Shown piece after piece: positions 25,641 through 34,478 of a stretch of 48,027 nucleotides of DNA (positions are counted from its first letter, which is position 1; every line of letters starts with the position of its first letter). The translations under genes and the position numbers were made by a program. The DNA comes from Nocardia asiatica NBRC 100129 (lineage in GTDB: Bacteria > Actinomycetota > Actinomycetes > Mycobacteriales > Mycobacteriaceae), in the NCBI RefSeq assembly GCF_000308415.1, contig NZ_BAFS01000467.1, forward strand, positions 1-48,027, in the 5' to 3' direction. Below the pieces are notes generated by a model. That model was not told the origin of the DNA. It ran no database searches and worked only from the letters and a program-made list of their open reading frames with translations.

Positions 25641-26768
25641 GTGAGCGTCACCGCGTCCGAGGCGTCCCGCACGGCCGAGATCCTGTCACGGCCCGTCACC
25701 CTGAACGGCCTGACCGTCCCGAACCGCATCGTGATGGCGCCGATGACGCGCATGTTCTCCCCTGGCGGCATTCCCGGTGACGACGTGCGCTCGTACTACG
25801 CCCGCCGCGCCGCCGCCGGTGTGGGCCTGATCGTCACCGAGGGCACCTACGTCGGCCACGAGTCCGCCGGGCAGAGTGATCGAGTGCCACGGTTCCACGG
25901 TGCAGAGCAGTTGGCGGGATGGGCGAAGGTCGCCGAGGACGTACACGCGGCGGGCGGCACGATCGTGCCGCAGCTGTGGCATATCGGCATGGTGCGCAAC
26001 CACGGCGACGCCCCCTACCCTGACGCGCCCGCCGTCGGCCCCTCCGGTATTCGCCTCGACGGCACCGAGGGCATCGGTAAGGCGATGACCCAGGGTGACC
26101 TGGACGACGTGATCGGCGCCTTCGCCGAAGCCGCGGCGGACGCCGAGCGTATCGGCTTCGACGGCGTCGAACTGCACGGTGCGCACGGCTACCTCCTCGA
26201 CCAGTTCCTGTGGGCGCGGACGAACCGCCGTGACGATGTCTACGGCGGTGATCCCGTGGCCCGCACGAGGTTCGCGGCCGAGGTCGTGGCCGCGGTTCGT
26301 GCGGCTGTCTCGCCCGGCTTCCCGGTGATCTTCCGTTACTCGCAGTGGAAGCAGGAGGCCTACCATGCGCGGCTCGCGGAGACTCCGCAGGAGCTGGAGG
26401 CGATCCTCACTCCGCTCGCCGCGGCCGGTGTGGACGTCTTCCACGCTTCCACCCGTCGCTACTGGCGCCCGGAATTCGACGGTTCGGACCTGAACCTCGC
26501 GGGCTGGACCAAGAAGCTCACCGGCAAGCCCACCATCACCGTCGGCTCGGTCGGCCTCGACGGCGACTTCCTCCGTGCGTTCACGGGCGAGGGCGCCGAA
26601 CTCGGCAGCCTCGACAACCTCCTCGATCGCCTGGAGCGCGACGAATTCGACATGGTCGCCGTCGGTCGCGCCCTGCTCCAGGACCCGGAGTGGGCGTCCA
26701 AGGTCCTGGCGGGGCGAATCGACGAGCTGAAGCCGTACGACGCGGCGGCCTTGCAGACGCTGAGCTAG
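25641..26768 (+). CDS. old yellow enzyme family NADH:flavin oxidoreductase
   Basis: 375 residues from GTG 25641 (GAGAGG upstream). FMN-binding TIM barrel: LNGLTVPNRIVMAPMTR at the start, PQLWHIGMV, FDGVELHGAHGYLLDQFLWARTNRRDDVYGG (His/Asn-type substrate pair region and family signature), and phosphate-binding VGSVG ... VAVGRALLQDPEW near the end. It reduces activated C=C bonds of enones, quinones or nitro compounds. Control by the divergent MarR is likely. The reading is clean, with no frameshift. Confidence 0.92.
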   Translation: MSVTASEASRTAEILSRPVTLNGLTVPNRIVMAPMTRMFSPGGIPGDDVRSYYARRAAAGVGLIVTEGTYVGHESAGQSDRVPRFHGAEQLAGWAKVAEDVHAAGGTIVPQLWHIGMVRNHGDAPYPDAPAVGPSGIRLDGTEGIGKAMTQGDLDDVIGAFAEAAADAERIGFDGVELHGAHGYLLDQFLWARTNRRDDVYGGDPVARTRFAAEVVAAVRAAVSPGFPVIFRYSQWKQEAYHARLAETPQELEAILTPLAAAGVDVFHASTRRYWRPEFDGSDLNLAGWTKKLTGKPTITVGSVGLDGDFLRAFTGEGAELGSLDNLLDRLERDEFDMVAVGRALLQDPEWASKVLAGRIDELKPYDAAALQTLS

Positions 26769-26775
26769 GTGTATT

Positions 26776-26818
26776 CGATGGCTGCCCAGGACGCCGTCAC
26801 CAGCTGACACAGCCATCG
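26776..26818. terminator. inverted repeat between convergent genes
   Basis: 9-bp arms CGATGGCTG / CAGCCATCG separated by 25 bases, just after the oxidoreductase stop and before the stop of the minus-strand propeller gene. The long loop makes it a modest terminator candidate. Confidence 0.45.
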
Positions 26819-26857
26819 GTAGCAGCAGCGGCTGGTGGCAATCGTCGGGTGGGATGT

Positions 26858-28711
26858 TCAGCGGGCCGGGATGAGCAGGTGACAGCTGTTACCGGAGGCC
26901 AATATTCCCCAAGGGGCGATCGAGAGGTGAGCGACGATGAATGGCGGTGGGTCCGGCTGGGTGATGAGCGTCGTTCCGACCGGAATATCGATCAGTGGGC
27001 GATCTCCCGCCGCGGTGGGATCGGCTCCGGCCAGTACGGTGGAGCGACCGTCGGCGAGGTCGTAGGCGATGATCCAGTTTCGATCCGCGGTACCGACAGT
27101 GACGAGTAGCGCGTTGCCACTGATCCAGGCAGGCCCGGACGTCCCCGATGTGCCGGAGATCTGAAGCGGCGCAGGCATCGGCGCTGTCCACAGGTCGCGC
27201 CCGTCCGGCCCGGTCAAACGGGCGGTGTTGCCGGTGACCGTCAACTGATAGCCGCGTGCCAGCGGATATGCGCGCGGTGCGCCGGGCCCGGTGTCGTCGC
27301 CGAGGTTCTGGGTACCGAGTGGTTGGCCGGTGCGTGCGTCCAGAATGTCGAGATTGCGGGTTTTGGTACCGGACCCCGCACCGCTTCGCAGGACCGTAGC
27401 GACAGGGTCGGTCGGATCGTCGGGGACGTTCGGAAGGGTCAGTTGTTCGTTGGGAACCGACGTGCGGGTCCACAGCAATTGCCCCGATTCGGGGTCCAGC
27501 GCACCGACGATCCTCGGCTCGTAGACGTCGGCGGCATTCGATGTCGCGCAGCCGAACTGCACCGCGCCGGCCCGGACGGTCCACACGAGCTTTCCGAAAA
27601 CAACTCGGTCGGGTGCGCATCCGAGGGCCTGGGCGTGGACTGTCCACATCGGCTCCCCGGTACGAGGGTTGTTGCGCGTCAATCGGTCTGGGCTGGGCTG
27701 GCTCGAGTCGGGATATTCCGACCAGCCCAGCTGCCGGTCCGGCACCTTTCCGATGTCGCGGCTCCACAGTTCCCGCCCGGTGTCGGCGGCGTAAGCGTGC
27801 ACTCGGCTCTCAGCGCAGGAATCGTTGGCACAGTACGCATTCCTCCACCGGACCACGAGGACACGCCCCCCGTCGGCGGTGCTCACCTCGGGCTGGAGCG
27901 CTGGACGGCGGACGTACCAGCGAGTTGCGCCGGTACCCGGTTCGACGCCGGTCAACCGGCCGACGTGCGTGGTGTACAGACCGTAGGCGGTCACGCCGAT
28001 GCTGTCGGGACCGCCGAAGTGGCGGGCGAGGGTGATCCTGGTGAGATCCAGGACCGGGGCCGTCGACGTGGGCGCAGGCAGCTCGGCGGCGGCGGCCGCG
28101 GCGCCGACCACTCCGGCGGGTTTCGCGCTGACGACGGCGACCACGGCGCACACCAGTGCCCCCGCCGCCGCGAACGCTACCGTGCCGACCGCATGGGCAA
28201 CGCTGGATCGCTCGGCGTCGTGCACTTCCTCGCGAACGGCCGTCGGCAGAGTGACGACGGTCGTCAGACCAGCCACACCGATCAGTATTCCGGCGACCAG
28301 CCACAGCAGTAGCAATCCATATCTGGGCGACGATGGCAACTCGTCGAACGGAATATATCCGCTGCTGTCCAGTACGCCCCACACGGCCAGCAGCACCGTG
28401 ATCGCCGCCGCCCATACGACGACGCCGACGATCGCCGCGGCCGCCAAATTCTGCCCGCGGCGTCCGCGCGTGCTTCGCCCCGCACGCCACAGCTGCCAAC
28501 CGCCGATCGCCACCGCGATCACGATGATCAGGAATATCGTTGCATCGCTGCGAAACCGGGGGCCGTCCCACACGTGCCGGGTGTCCACGAAACCTTGGAT
28601 CGTGGTCGGACCATCCGTGACCTGGGCCTCGGCGACGAGCCACCCCAAGGCTGCGAGCAACAACAGGCCGTCGCGCGCTCGCGCTGCCAGCCATAGAGTC
28701 CTGGACCGCAT
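26858..28711 (-). CDS. membrane-anchored PQQ-like beta-propeller protein
   Basis: 617 residues. About five hydrophobic segments in the first ~210 residues (DGLLLLAALGWLVAEA, TIFLIIVIAVAIGGWQL, AAIVGVVVWAAAITVLLAVWG, YGLLLLWLVAGILIGVAGL, VAFAAAGALVCAVVAVV), then an extracytoplasmic propeller with PQQ-type blades (VEPGTGATRWYVRRP, YAADTGRELWSRDI, LDPESGQLLWTR, LDARTGQPLGTQ, GPDGRDLWTAP). A cysteine-rich insert (AYCANDSCAES) could form disulfides. It lacks quinoprotein catalytic residues I could identify, so a structural or ligand-sensing role is more likely than dehydrogenase activity. Confidence 0.8.
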   Translation of the reverse strand: MRSRTLWLAARARDGLLLLAALGWLVAEAQVTDGPTTIQGFVDTRHVWDGPRFRSDATIFLIIVIAVAIGGWQLWRAGRSTRGRRGQNLAAAAIVGVVVWAAAITVLLAVWGVLDSSGYIPFDELPSSPRYGLLLLWLVAGILIGVAGLTTVVTLPTAVREEVHDAERSSVAHAVGTVAFAAAGALVCAVVAVVSAKPAGVVGAAAAAAELPAPTSTAPVLDLTRITLARHFGGPDSIGVTAYGLYTTHVGRLTGVEPGTGATRWYVRRPALQPEVSTADGGRVLVVRWRNAYCANDSCAESRVHAYAADTGRELWSRDIGKVPDRQLGWSEYPDSSQPSPDRLTRNNPRTGEPMWTVHAQALGCAPDRVVFGKLVWTVRAGAVQFGCATSNAADVYEPRIVGALDPESGQLLWTRTSVPNEQLTLPNVPDDPTDPVATVLRSGAGSGTKTRNLDILDARTGQPLGTQNLGDDTGPGAPRAYPLARGYQLTVTGNTARLTGPDGRDLWTAPMPAPLQISGTSGTSGPAWISGNALLVTVGTADRNWIIAYDLADGRSTVLAGADPTAAGDRPLIDIPVGTTLITQPDPPPFIVAHLSIAPWGILASGNSCHLLIPAR

Positions 28712-29100
28712 CTCACTCTCCGTTGCCGCTTCTGCGTCCTGTCATCATGCCAAGACCCCAGCAGCGGGAGGCGTCGAAGACTCGACAGCGTAGAAGCCTA
28801 CGCAGTGGCGCCTTCCTCGACCTCAGCCTGCCCGTACTCCGCCGGGGTTTGTCGTCTTCTTCACCGCGCATTCGTACCCGGGCCGCGCAGGCTCGAGTTG
28901 CACGAGGACGGATGCCGATTCGAACGGCTCGCAGTCCGGAAGCGAGGAAGTGCATTGCGGCTCGCTCGGCGGGGAGCGTTCGCGCAACTGGTAGCGGCTG
29001 TGCGGGTCGGTGCGGTAAACGTTCCGGGCCGCGGCTGCTGGTACAGGCCGTAGGGTTGACGACGACAAAGGTTCCCAACGACAGCGGACAGGAGGAGATC
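28712..29100. other. intergenic stretch upstream of tetR copy 1
   Basis: 389 bases with divergent flanking genes. TTGACG at about 29057 could be a -35 box for the downstream gene, and AGGAGGAG sits right before its ATG. Plus-strand frames around 28870-29050 look partly coding, but nothing is recognised. Confidence 0.4.
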
Positions 29101-29724
29101 ATGCCGCCGTACAGTGGGCCCCGTCGTCCGACACAGGAACGTACGAAGGCGACGCGTGAGCATATCCTCGACAGTGCCGCTCGCCTGTTCGGAGAACGCG
29201 GGATCGCCGACACTTCGACCAAGCGGATCGCCGCCGAGGCCGGAGTGAGCGTCGGCACTGTCTACCGGTACTTCACCGATCGCACGGTCATGGTGGACAA
29301 GCTGATCGAGCGCCTGCTGGAAAGTGCCGAAGAACGCTTCACCGATCGTGTGTTCGGTCTCGCGGAGCAAACCACCGCAGTGCTGGTGAGGTCGATCTTG
29401 GAGGTCATCACCGATGAGTTGGTGGCGAACGCGGAGTTGATACGTGCGCTCTCGGTCGGGGTCTCGTTCTATGACACCGGCATTCCCGAGCTCGAACTCC
29501 GTCTACGCCTGTTCGCCAAGGTGCTGGTCATCCAGCTGCTGGGCCCAGGCGACGACCACAAGTACGACATCATGAGCATAGTGTTGGTCAACACCGGGAT
29601 CGCGGCAGCGCTCCGCGCGGCGGTGCTCGAGATCGACGACCAGCAACGTAGCCGGGCACTCGCCGTCACCGCGCGTGCGGTCGCGGCGTGGATCGAATTC
29701 GAACGTACGCAGGACTCGGCATGA
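29101..29724 (+). CDS. TetR family regulator, paralogue 1
   Basis: 207 residues from ATG 29101 with AGGAGGAG upstream. HTH: REHILDSAARLFGERGIADTSTKRIAAEAGVSVGTVYRYFTDRTVMVDKL. The ligand domain is all-helical with LVRSILEVITDELVANAELIRAL and GPGDDHKYDIM. Very similar to the next gene in the HTH, including 48 identical bases (29175-29222), and similar in plan to the TetR at 32161. Target and ligand unknown. Confidence 0.88.
   Translation: MPPYSGPRRPTQERTKATREHILDSAARLFGERGIADTSTKRIAAEAGVSVGTVYRYFTDRTVMVDKLIERLLESAEERFTDRVFGLAEQTTAVLVRSILEVITDELVANAELIRALSVGVSFYDTGIPELELRLRLFAKVLVIQLLGPGDDHKYDIMSIVLVNTGIAAALRAAVLEIDDQQRSRALAVTARAVAAWIEFERTQDSA
29175..29222. repeat. 48-bp identical block, copy 1 (in tetR)
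   Basis: Identical to 29884-29931. Encodes AARLFGERGIADTST, the helix before and into the HTH. Flanking identity drops to roughly 80 percent by eye, so the block stands out. Confidence 0.8.
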
Positions 29725-29806
29725 GGCAGGTCGAACGCGAAACAGTCGGTGCACCGACGAGTCGCGCTGTACCCGGCCTCTCGAGTCGGCATACCGGAGC
29801 GGGTAC

Positions 29807-30439
29807 GTGACCTCGCCGAAGAAGGCGACTCGTGGCCCTATACAGGAACGCGCGAAGGTCACCAGGGAGCACATTCTCGATACTGCCGCTCGCCTGTTCG
29901 GAGAACGCGGGATCGCCGACACTTCGACCAACCGGATCGCTGCCGAGGCCGGGGTGAGCGTCAATACCGTCTACCGACACTTCACCGACCGCGCGGCAAT
30001 GGTGAACGAACTGCTGGAAAGGCTGCTCGAGAATATCGAGCAGCACCTCATCCGCAGTGTGTCCGATTCCACCGGCAGAACCGTTCTGGAACTGACCGTC
30101 AACATTCTCGAGGCGATCACCGACGAACTGGTAACCAAAGCCCCACTGGTGCGGGCGCTCGCGGGAGGGCTGGCCTACTACAACAGCGCGCTCCCGCACT
30201 TCGAACCACGCCTGCGCGCGCTGCTGAAAGTTCTACTGATCCGGGTGCTCGGCCCTGGAGATGAAAATGGCCACGACGCGATGGCATTCGCTCTGATCAA
30301 CGTCGGTTTCGCGGCGGCGGTCCGCGCCGCGCTACTCGACGCCGACACCGGCGAGCGCCAGGAAGTCATCGTCATGACCGCCCGCCTGATCGCGGCGGGA
30401 GCCGAAGCCGAAATCAAGGCATCGACAAGCGGCGGATGA
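29807..30439 (+). CDS. TetR family regulator, paralogue 2
   Basis: 210 residues from GTG 29807 (GGAG nearby). HTH: REHILDTAARLFGERGIADTSTNRIAAEAGVSVNTVYRHFTDRAAMVNELLERLLE. The C-terminal domain aligns with paralogue 1 (ELTVNILEAITDELVTKAPLVRAL, GPGDENGHDAMAF) but is more diverged than the HTH. The pair is in tandem, 82 bp apart, and probably arose by duplication. Longer in-frame starts (29675) overlap paralogue 1 and are not used. Confidence 0.85.
   Translation: MTSPKKATRGPIQERAKVTREHILDTAARLFGERGIADTSTNRIAAEAGVSVNTVYRHFTDRAAMVNELLERLLENIEQHLIRSVSDSTGRTVLELTVNILEAITDELVTKAPLVRALAGGLAYYNSALPHFEPRLRALLKVLLIRVLGPGDENGHDAMAFALINVGFAAAVRAALLDADTGERQEVIVMTARLIAAGAEAEIKASTSGG
29884..29931. repeat. 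48-bp identical block, copy 2 (in tetR)
   Basis: Partner of 29175-29222. Confidence 0.8.
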
Positions 30440-30582
30440 CCACCCATAACTGCCGGTCACCGGAGTGGGTAACTGGCCGCGCGGCTGCTCATGGGTCATA
30501 TTCAGCGACTCGCACCGCGCAAACCTGCTCACCACAAGAGGCGAGTGCCCGTGCCCGAATGATCGAGATTCGTAATGGCAGC

Positions 30583-31812
30583 TCACACGACGTCGGCCTG
30601 CGCGTCGGGTTGGCTGCGTTTGCTGAACGTGCGGGCGATGAGGGCCGAACGTAGCTGCCACACACCCGCCGTGGTAGTGGGATCGAGTTCGGTGAGCTGG
30701 CTGATGCGCTTGAGCCGATAGTCGACGGTGTTGGTGTGGATCTGCAATGAGCGGGCGGTGCGTTGGCGATTCAGGTTGTTGCTGATATAGCTCCGCAAAG
30801 TTCGAAGCAGATCGGGGTGATCGTCGAGGGGGTCCAGCAGCGACCCGAGAGTTTCGCGCCCCGGCCCCGGCCGGGTCAGCTGGTATTCCAGCGCCATATC
30901 GGCGAAACGGTACAGAGCGGGGGCACACCGCAGCCGCCGCACCATGTCGAGCAGTTCGTGAGCGCGGTCGGCCGCACCGGGTACCCCAGTGGCCGACGCG
31001 GTGACAACGGCCGCTGTCACCGGTACGCGCGCCGCCGCCGAGAGCTGGACGAGCAGTTCGTCGAGGCTCTCGTCGCTCAGGGTCGCAGTCGGGATCAGGA
31101 TCGTTCCGCCGTCCACACTGAGCAGCGCGAGTGCGTGCTCACCGCAGCGGGTAGCGAGTTCGGCCTGCAGGCGACGCAATTTGCGGCGGGCGACGACCCT
31201 GCCGTCGAGCATCGGATGCTGCTCATCCGGATGTTTCGGAACATCTACCGCCAGTACCGAATACTCCTCGGCGATGCCTACTCCGTCTGCGCGGACCATT
31301 GCGGCGGTGGTGTATCCCCCCAGCAGCGCGGAGGTCAGAGTGTGGACCGCGGTGTGGTGCTCACTGACCGCCGCCTTGTGCTCACGGACATAGGCGCGGG
31401 CGACCGTCGTGCTCATGATGTCGAGCATTTCCACGACCAGTTTCACGCCGTCCACCAGGGTGGCGTGATCTTCCATTTGCACATTCGAGAAGATGAGATC
31501 CATACCGAGCTTCAATCCTGCATGGATGGAATGCAGGACCGTGTCGATCGGCACGCCTTCCCGGGCCCACTCAGTTGCCGCATCGGCCAGCCGGCCGGTT
31601 TGCGCCGGAATATCCTTCCCGTCCAGCATGCCGGCGGACAATTCGAGGCAGGTTCGGGTGACGTCGTCACCGGGCAGCATGGCGCAGGTCACCACGTTGT
31701 CGATAGAGCGCCCGACCTCCTGCCGAGACACCCTCTGCATGCCTGCTGTGGGTATCGGCATCCGATTGCCCGAGACGGTCGATCCACCTCGAAGTGCCCC
31801 GTTGGCTGTCAT
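30583..31812 (-). CDS. PucR/CdaR family transcriptional regulator
   Basis: 409 residues from ATG 31812 (GGAAGGGAG upstream). N-terminal helical domain of the RsbRD/PucR-associated type (RPxxxxx-like AREGVPIDTVLHSIHAGLKLGMDLIF), a GGDEF-like middle domain (VLAVDV ... ALLSVDGGTILIPT), and the C-terminal PucR HTH: LLRTLRSYISNNLNRQRTARSLQIHTNTVDYRLKRISQLTELDP. Such proteins often activate catabolic or efflux genes near them. The gene lies between three TetR genes. Target unknown. Confidence 0.87.
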   Translation of the reverse strand: MTANGALRGGSTVSGNRMPIPTAGMQRVSRQEVGRSIDNVVTCAMLPGDDVTRTCLELSAGMLDGKDIPAQTGRLADAATEWAREGVPIDTVLHSIHAGLKLGMDLIFSNVQMEDHATLVDGVKLVVEMLDIMSTTVARAYVREHKAAVSEHHTAVHTLTSALLGGYTTAAMVRADGVGIAEEYSVLAVDVPKHPDEQHPMLDGRVVARRKLRRLQAELATRCGEHALALLSVDGGTILIPTATLSDESLDELLVQLSAAARVPVTAAVVTASATGVPGAADRAHELLDMVRRLRCAPALYRFADMALEYQLTRPGPGRETLGSLLDPLDDHPDLLRTLRSYISNNLNRQRTARSLQIHTNTVDYRLKRISQLTELDPTTTAGVWQLRSALIARTFSKRSQPDAQADVV

Positions 31813-32160
31813 CGTCGACTCCCTTCCGCCTGGTTGCTGCGGTTCTACCGGCCGATGGCGCGGTCGGCAGCCGCGCCAGGCGGCCCAACTGCCACGGCGA
31901 ACGCGTTCGACCTGTGGCCCTTCATCGGTCGGGGTCCAACGATAGGAGGATCGCGAACTCACCTTCCACTCTTCTTTGCCCAACCCCTCGATTCCGGCGA
32001 ATCACGGCGGCAACATGCGGCGGAGAACCCTTCGTCACGACGGTCATGGGAATTGTCGGGCGCTCATGGGAGACGGTTGCTCATCTTTTGCGGCGCTCAC
32101 AGCGAAGAGCCGACGTCGGCCTACTAGCAGGACGCGCCGACACAGTTCTGGCGGCGGGGC
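31813..32160. other. intergenic stretch
   Basis: 348 bases between two minus-strand genes. It should hold the PucR-type gene promoter. No gene or clear motif seen. Confidence 0.4.
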
Positions 32161-32823
32161 TCAGGGTAGTGACGTCCGTTGCGCAGCTCGTACTTCAGCC
32201 TCTAGCCATGCGCCGATCATCTGAGCGGTCATCGCGATAGCCTCGCGGCGTTCGTGATCGGCGACTTCTCGGGCTGTTGTGCGCAGCACCGCCGCGGAGC
32301 TGATATCGATCAGCACGTATGCCATCACGTCATACTTGTGATCGTCTCCCCGACCGAGGAGCTGGATCAACAGCGCCTTGACCAGCGGGCGCAGGCGCGG
32401 TTCGAACTCGGTAATGCCGCTGCCTCGGGATCGAACTCCGTCGCCCAGCGCGCGCAGCAGATATGCGTTCTCGACCAATTCCTCGGTGAACAACTCCAGC
32501 ATCTCGGTGAGCACCTTCGGAACCGAAGGGAGCAGCTGGGCAGGTGGGCGCTGCGACAAGTCGGACACCCAGTGTGTGAAGCGCCGCTCCGCGTTCACGA
32601 GAAGGCGCTCGAGCAGCTCATCGACGATCGCGGTCCGATCGGGGAAATAGCGATAGACCGTGCCGATGCTCAACCCGGCCTCGGCCGCGATCCGGTTCGT
32701 CGAGGTACCAGCGATTCCGAGGTGATCGAACAACCGCGCCGCGGTGTCGAGTATCCGCTCCCTCGTTTCCTTCGCGCGCTGCTGGGTCGGGCGACGACGC
32801 TGTCGAGGGGGCTGCTGCGGCAT
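32161..32823 (-). CDS. TetR family regulator, paralogue 3
   Basis: 220 residues. HTH: RERILDTAARLFDHLGIAGTSTNRIAAEAGLSIGTVYRYFPDRTAIVDELLERLLVNAERRF, then LTEMLELFTEELVENAYLLRALGDG and GRGDDHKYDVMAYVLIDI, clearly the same subfamily as the two TetR genes at 29-30 kb. It is divergent from the AarF kinase gene, with a TGAGC-N3-GCTCA palindrome 26 bp before its ATG, probably its own operator. Confidence 0.88.
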   Translation of the reverse strand: MPQQPPRQRRRPTQQRAKETRERILDTAARLFDHLGIAGTSTNRIAAEAGLSIGTVYRYFPDRTAIVDELLERLLVNAERRFTHWVSDLSQRPPAQLLPSVPKVLTEMLELFTEELVENAYLLRALGDGVRSRGSGITEFEPRLRPLVKALLIQLLGRGDDHKYDVMAYVLIDISSAAVLRTTAREVADHERREAIAMTAQMIGAWLEAEVRAAQRTSLP

Positions 32824-32849
32824 TGCACGTCCCTGTCTCGTGTAAAAAC

Positions 32850-32862
32850 TGAGCTCTGCTCA
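32850..32862. promoter_or_regulatory. candidate TetR operator TGAGC-N3-GCTCA
   Basis: A 13-bp palindrome (TGAGCTCTGCTCA) in the 174-bp divergent region between tetR paralogue 3 and the AarF kinase gene, preceded by TGTAAAAAC. Confidence 0.55.
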
Positions 32863-32997
32863 CTTCGACTTCTACTGTCGAATATCGCTGGCACTTGTTG
32901 TAAGTTGCTAGACCGTCGAATCGGCGGCCGGCGCTGCGGCAACGGCCGACACCACCGGCGCGCGACATAGGTCATGGGCTGGCCCACGGAGGTGCTG

Positions 32998-34389
32998 ATG
33001 GCGGGCGGTCAGCTGCCCAGAGGTCGACTGGTACGAGGCAGTCGGCTGGGCCGACTGGTCGCGGGGCAGGCTGCGCGTGGAGTCGGGACTCGGTTGTCCA
33101 TGATCGGTCGGCCCGACGAAGCCCGGCGGATCCTCGCTGAGCGGTCCACGCTGCAAGCTGCGCAGCAAATGGTCACAGTGCTCGGCGGTATGAAGGGCGC
33201 GGCGATGAAACTGGGCCAGATGCTGTCGGTTCTCGATGTCGACCTCGTCCCCGATTCCCACCGTGAACTCTTCAGAGTGAAGCTCGCCGAACTTCGAGAT
33301 CGCGCACCGGAAGTTCCGTTGAGGGTGATGCGGAAGGTCATCGAGAGTGATCTCGGCCCGATGTCGCGAGTGTTCGCCGATTTCGAGGAGACACCGGTGG
33401 CCGCTGCCTCGATCGGCCAGGTATACCGGGCGAGGTTGCATGACGGGCGCACGGTCGCGGTGAAGGTGAAATACCCCGGTGTGGACGCGGCCGTCCAGGC
33501 GGACATGCGTAACTTGCAGTTGTTCGCCAAGCTGTGGAGATCCGTGCTGCCGAGCGCGGCCGACGCCGCCGTGCTGGACGAGATCGCGCGCAACATCGGC
33601 GGCGAACTGGATTATCTGCGCGAAGCGCGGACCCAGCACGCAGTCGCGTCGCGCTTTCGTGAACATCCTTTCATCACCGTCCCCGACAGTGTCGGCGAAC
33701 ACTGCACGCACCACGTTCTCGTGACAGAGTTCGTCGAAGGGAAATCCTTCCAGGAGATTCAGGCTCTGCCCGCGGCCGACCGAGATCGGATCGGCGAACT
33801 GATCTACCGCTTCTACATCGGTTCCCTGTTCTCCGACTACGAGTTCTGCGGTGACCCGCATCCCGGCAACATTCTTCTGGACGGGGGCGGTCGCCTCGCC
33901 TTCGTGGATTTCGGGCTCTATTACCGGATGAATCCTGTGGACGCCGAGTTCGAGCGTGCGTCCCTGCTGGCCGCCGGGGAGCAGCGGGCCGAGGATCTGT
34001 ATCAAGCGTGGGTCGGCCGCGGCATCATCGACCCGGACGCCAGCGTCACACCACAGGAGTGCCTGGAATACGTTTGGGCCGCCTCGGGTTGGCATCTGCT
34101 CGACGAGGAGATCACGATCACCCCGGAACTCGCCACCGCTGCGGTGGTGCTCGCCATCGACCCGAGGGCGGACGAATTCCGGGGTATGCGGCATCAGCTG
34201 CTTCCGGCTGAGCACGTGTTCTCCAGGCGGGCGGAGTTGTTCACCTTCGCTGCGCTCGGTCAGCTCGAAACGACCAACAATTGGCATCGACTGGCCCGTG
34301 AGTGGCTCTACGGCGAGCCTCCGGCAACCGATATCGGGCGGGCAACGGCACGGTGGCGATCCGGGCGACTGTCGGGACCACCTCCGTAG
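32998..34389 (+). CDS. AarF/UbiB/ABC1-family atypical kinase
   Basis: 463 residues from ATG 32998 (GGAGG five bases ahead; an in-frame ATG at 32974 lacks a site). Family motifs: KxGQ in GAAMKLGQMLS (ABC1 signature), AAASIGQVYRARL (Ala-rich P-loop replacement), VAVKVKYPGV (lysine), DPHPGNILLD (catalytic Asp/Asn) and FVDFGLYY (metal Asp). No transmembrane tail. Known members act as ATPases in coenzyme Q/isoprenoid lipid homeostasis; in actinobacteria, which make menaquinone, the role is unclear. Probably regulated by the divergent TetR. Confidence 0.92.
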   Translation: MAGGQLPRGRLVRGSRLGRLVAGQAARGVGTRLSMIGRPDEARRILAERSTLQAAQQMVTVLGGMKGAAMKLGQMLSVLDVDLVPDSHRELFRVKLAELRDRAPEVPLRVMRKVIESDLGPMSRVFADFEETPVAAASIGQVYRARLHDGRTVAVKVKYPGVDAAVQADMRNLQLFAKLWRSVLPSAADAAVLDEIARNIGGELDYLREARTQHAVASRFREHPFITVPDSVGEHCTHHVLVTEFVEGKSFQEIQALPAADRDRIGELIYRFYIGSLFSDYEFCGDPHPGNILLDGGGRLAFVDFGLYYRMNPVDAEFERASLLAAGEQRAEDLYQAWVGRGIIDPDASVTPQECLEYVWAASGWHLLDEEITITPELATAAVVLAIDPRADEFRGMRHQLLPAEHVFSRRAELFTFAALGQLETTNNWHRLAREWLYGEPPATDIGRATARWRSGRLSGPPP

Positions 34390-34478
34390 TGTCGGGCTCG
34401 CCCTCGCGGCGGCGTGCGCCGGGATTCGGCGGTCGACGTGTGGTCCGGAGGGCATCGCCACCACCATGGGGTGTGAGT

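Noticed and set aside
28723..29100. upstream extension of tetR paralogue 1 to 28723
   Set aside because: The extension is Arg/Ser-rich without family similarity, and AGGAGGAG directly precedes ATG 29101.
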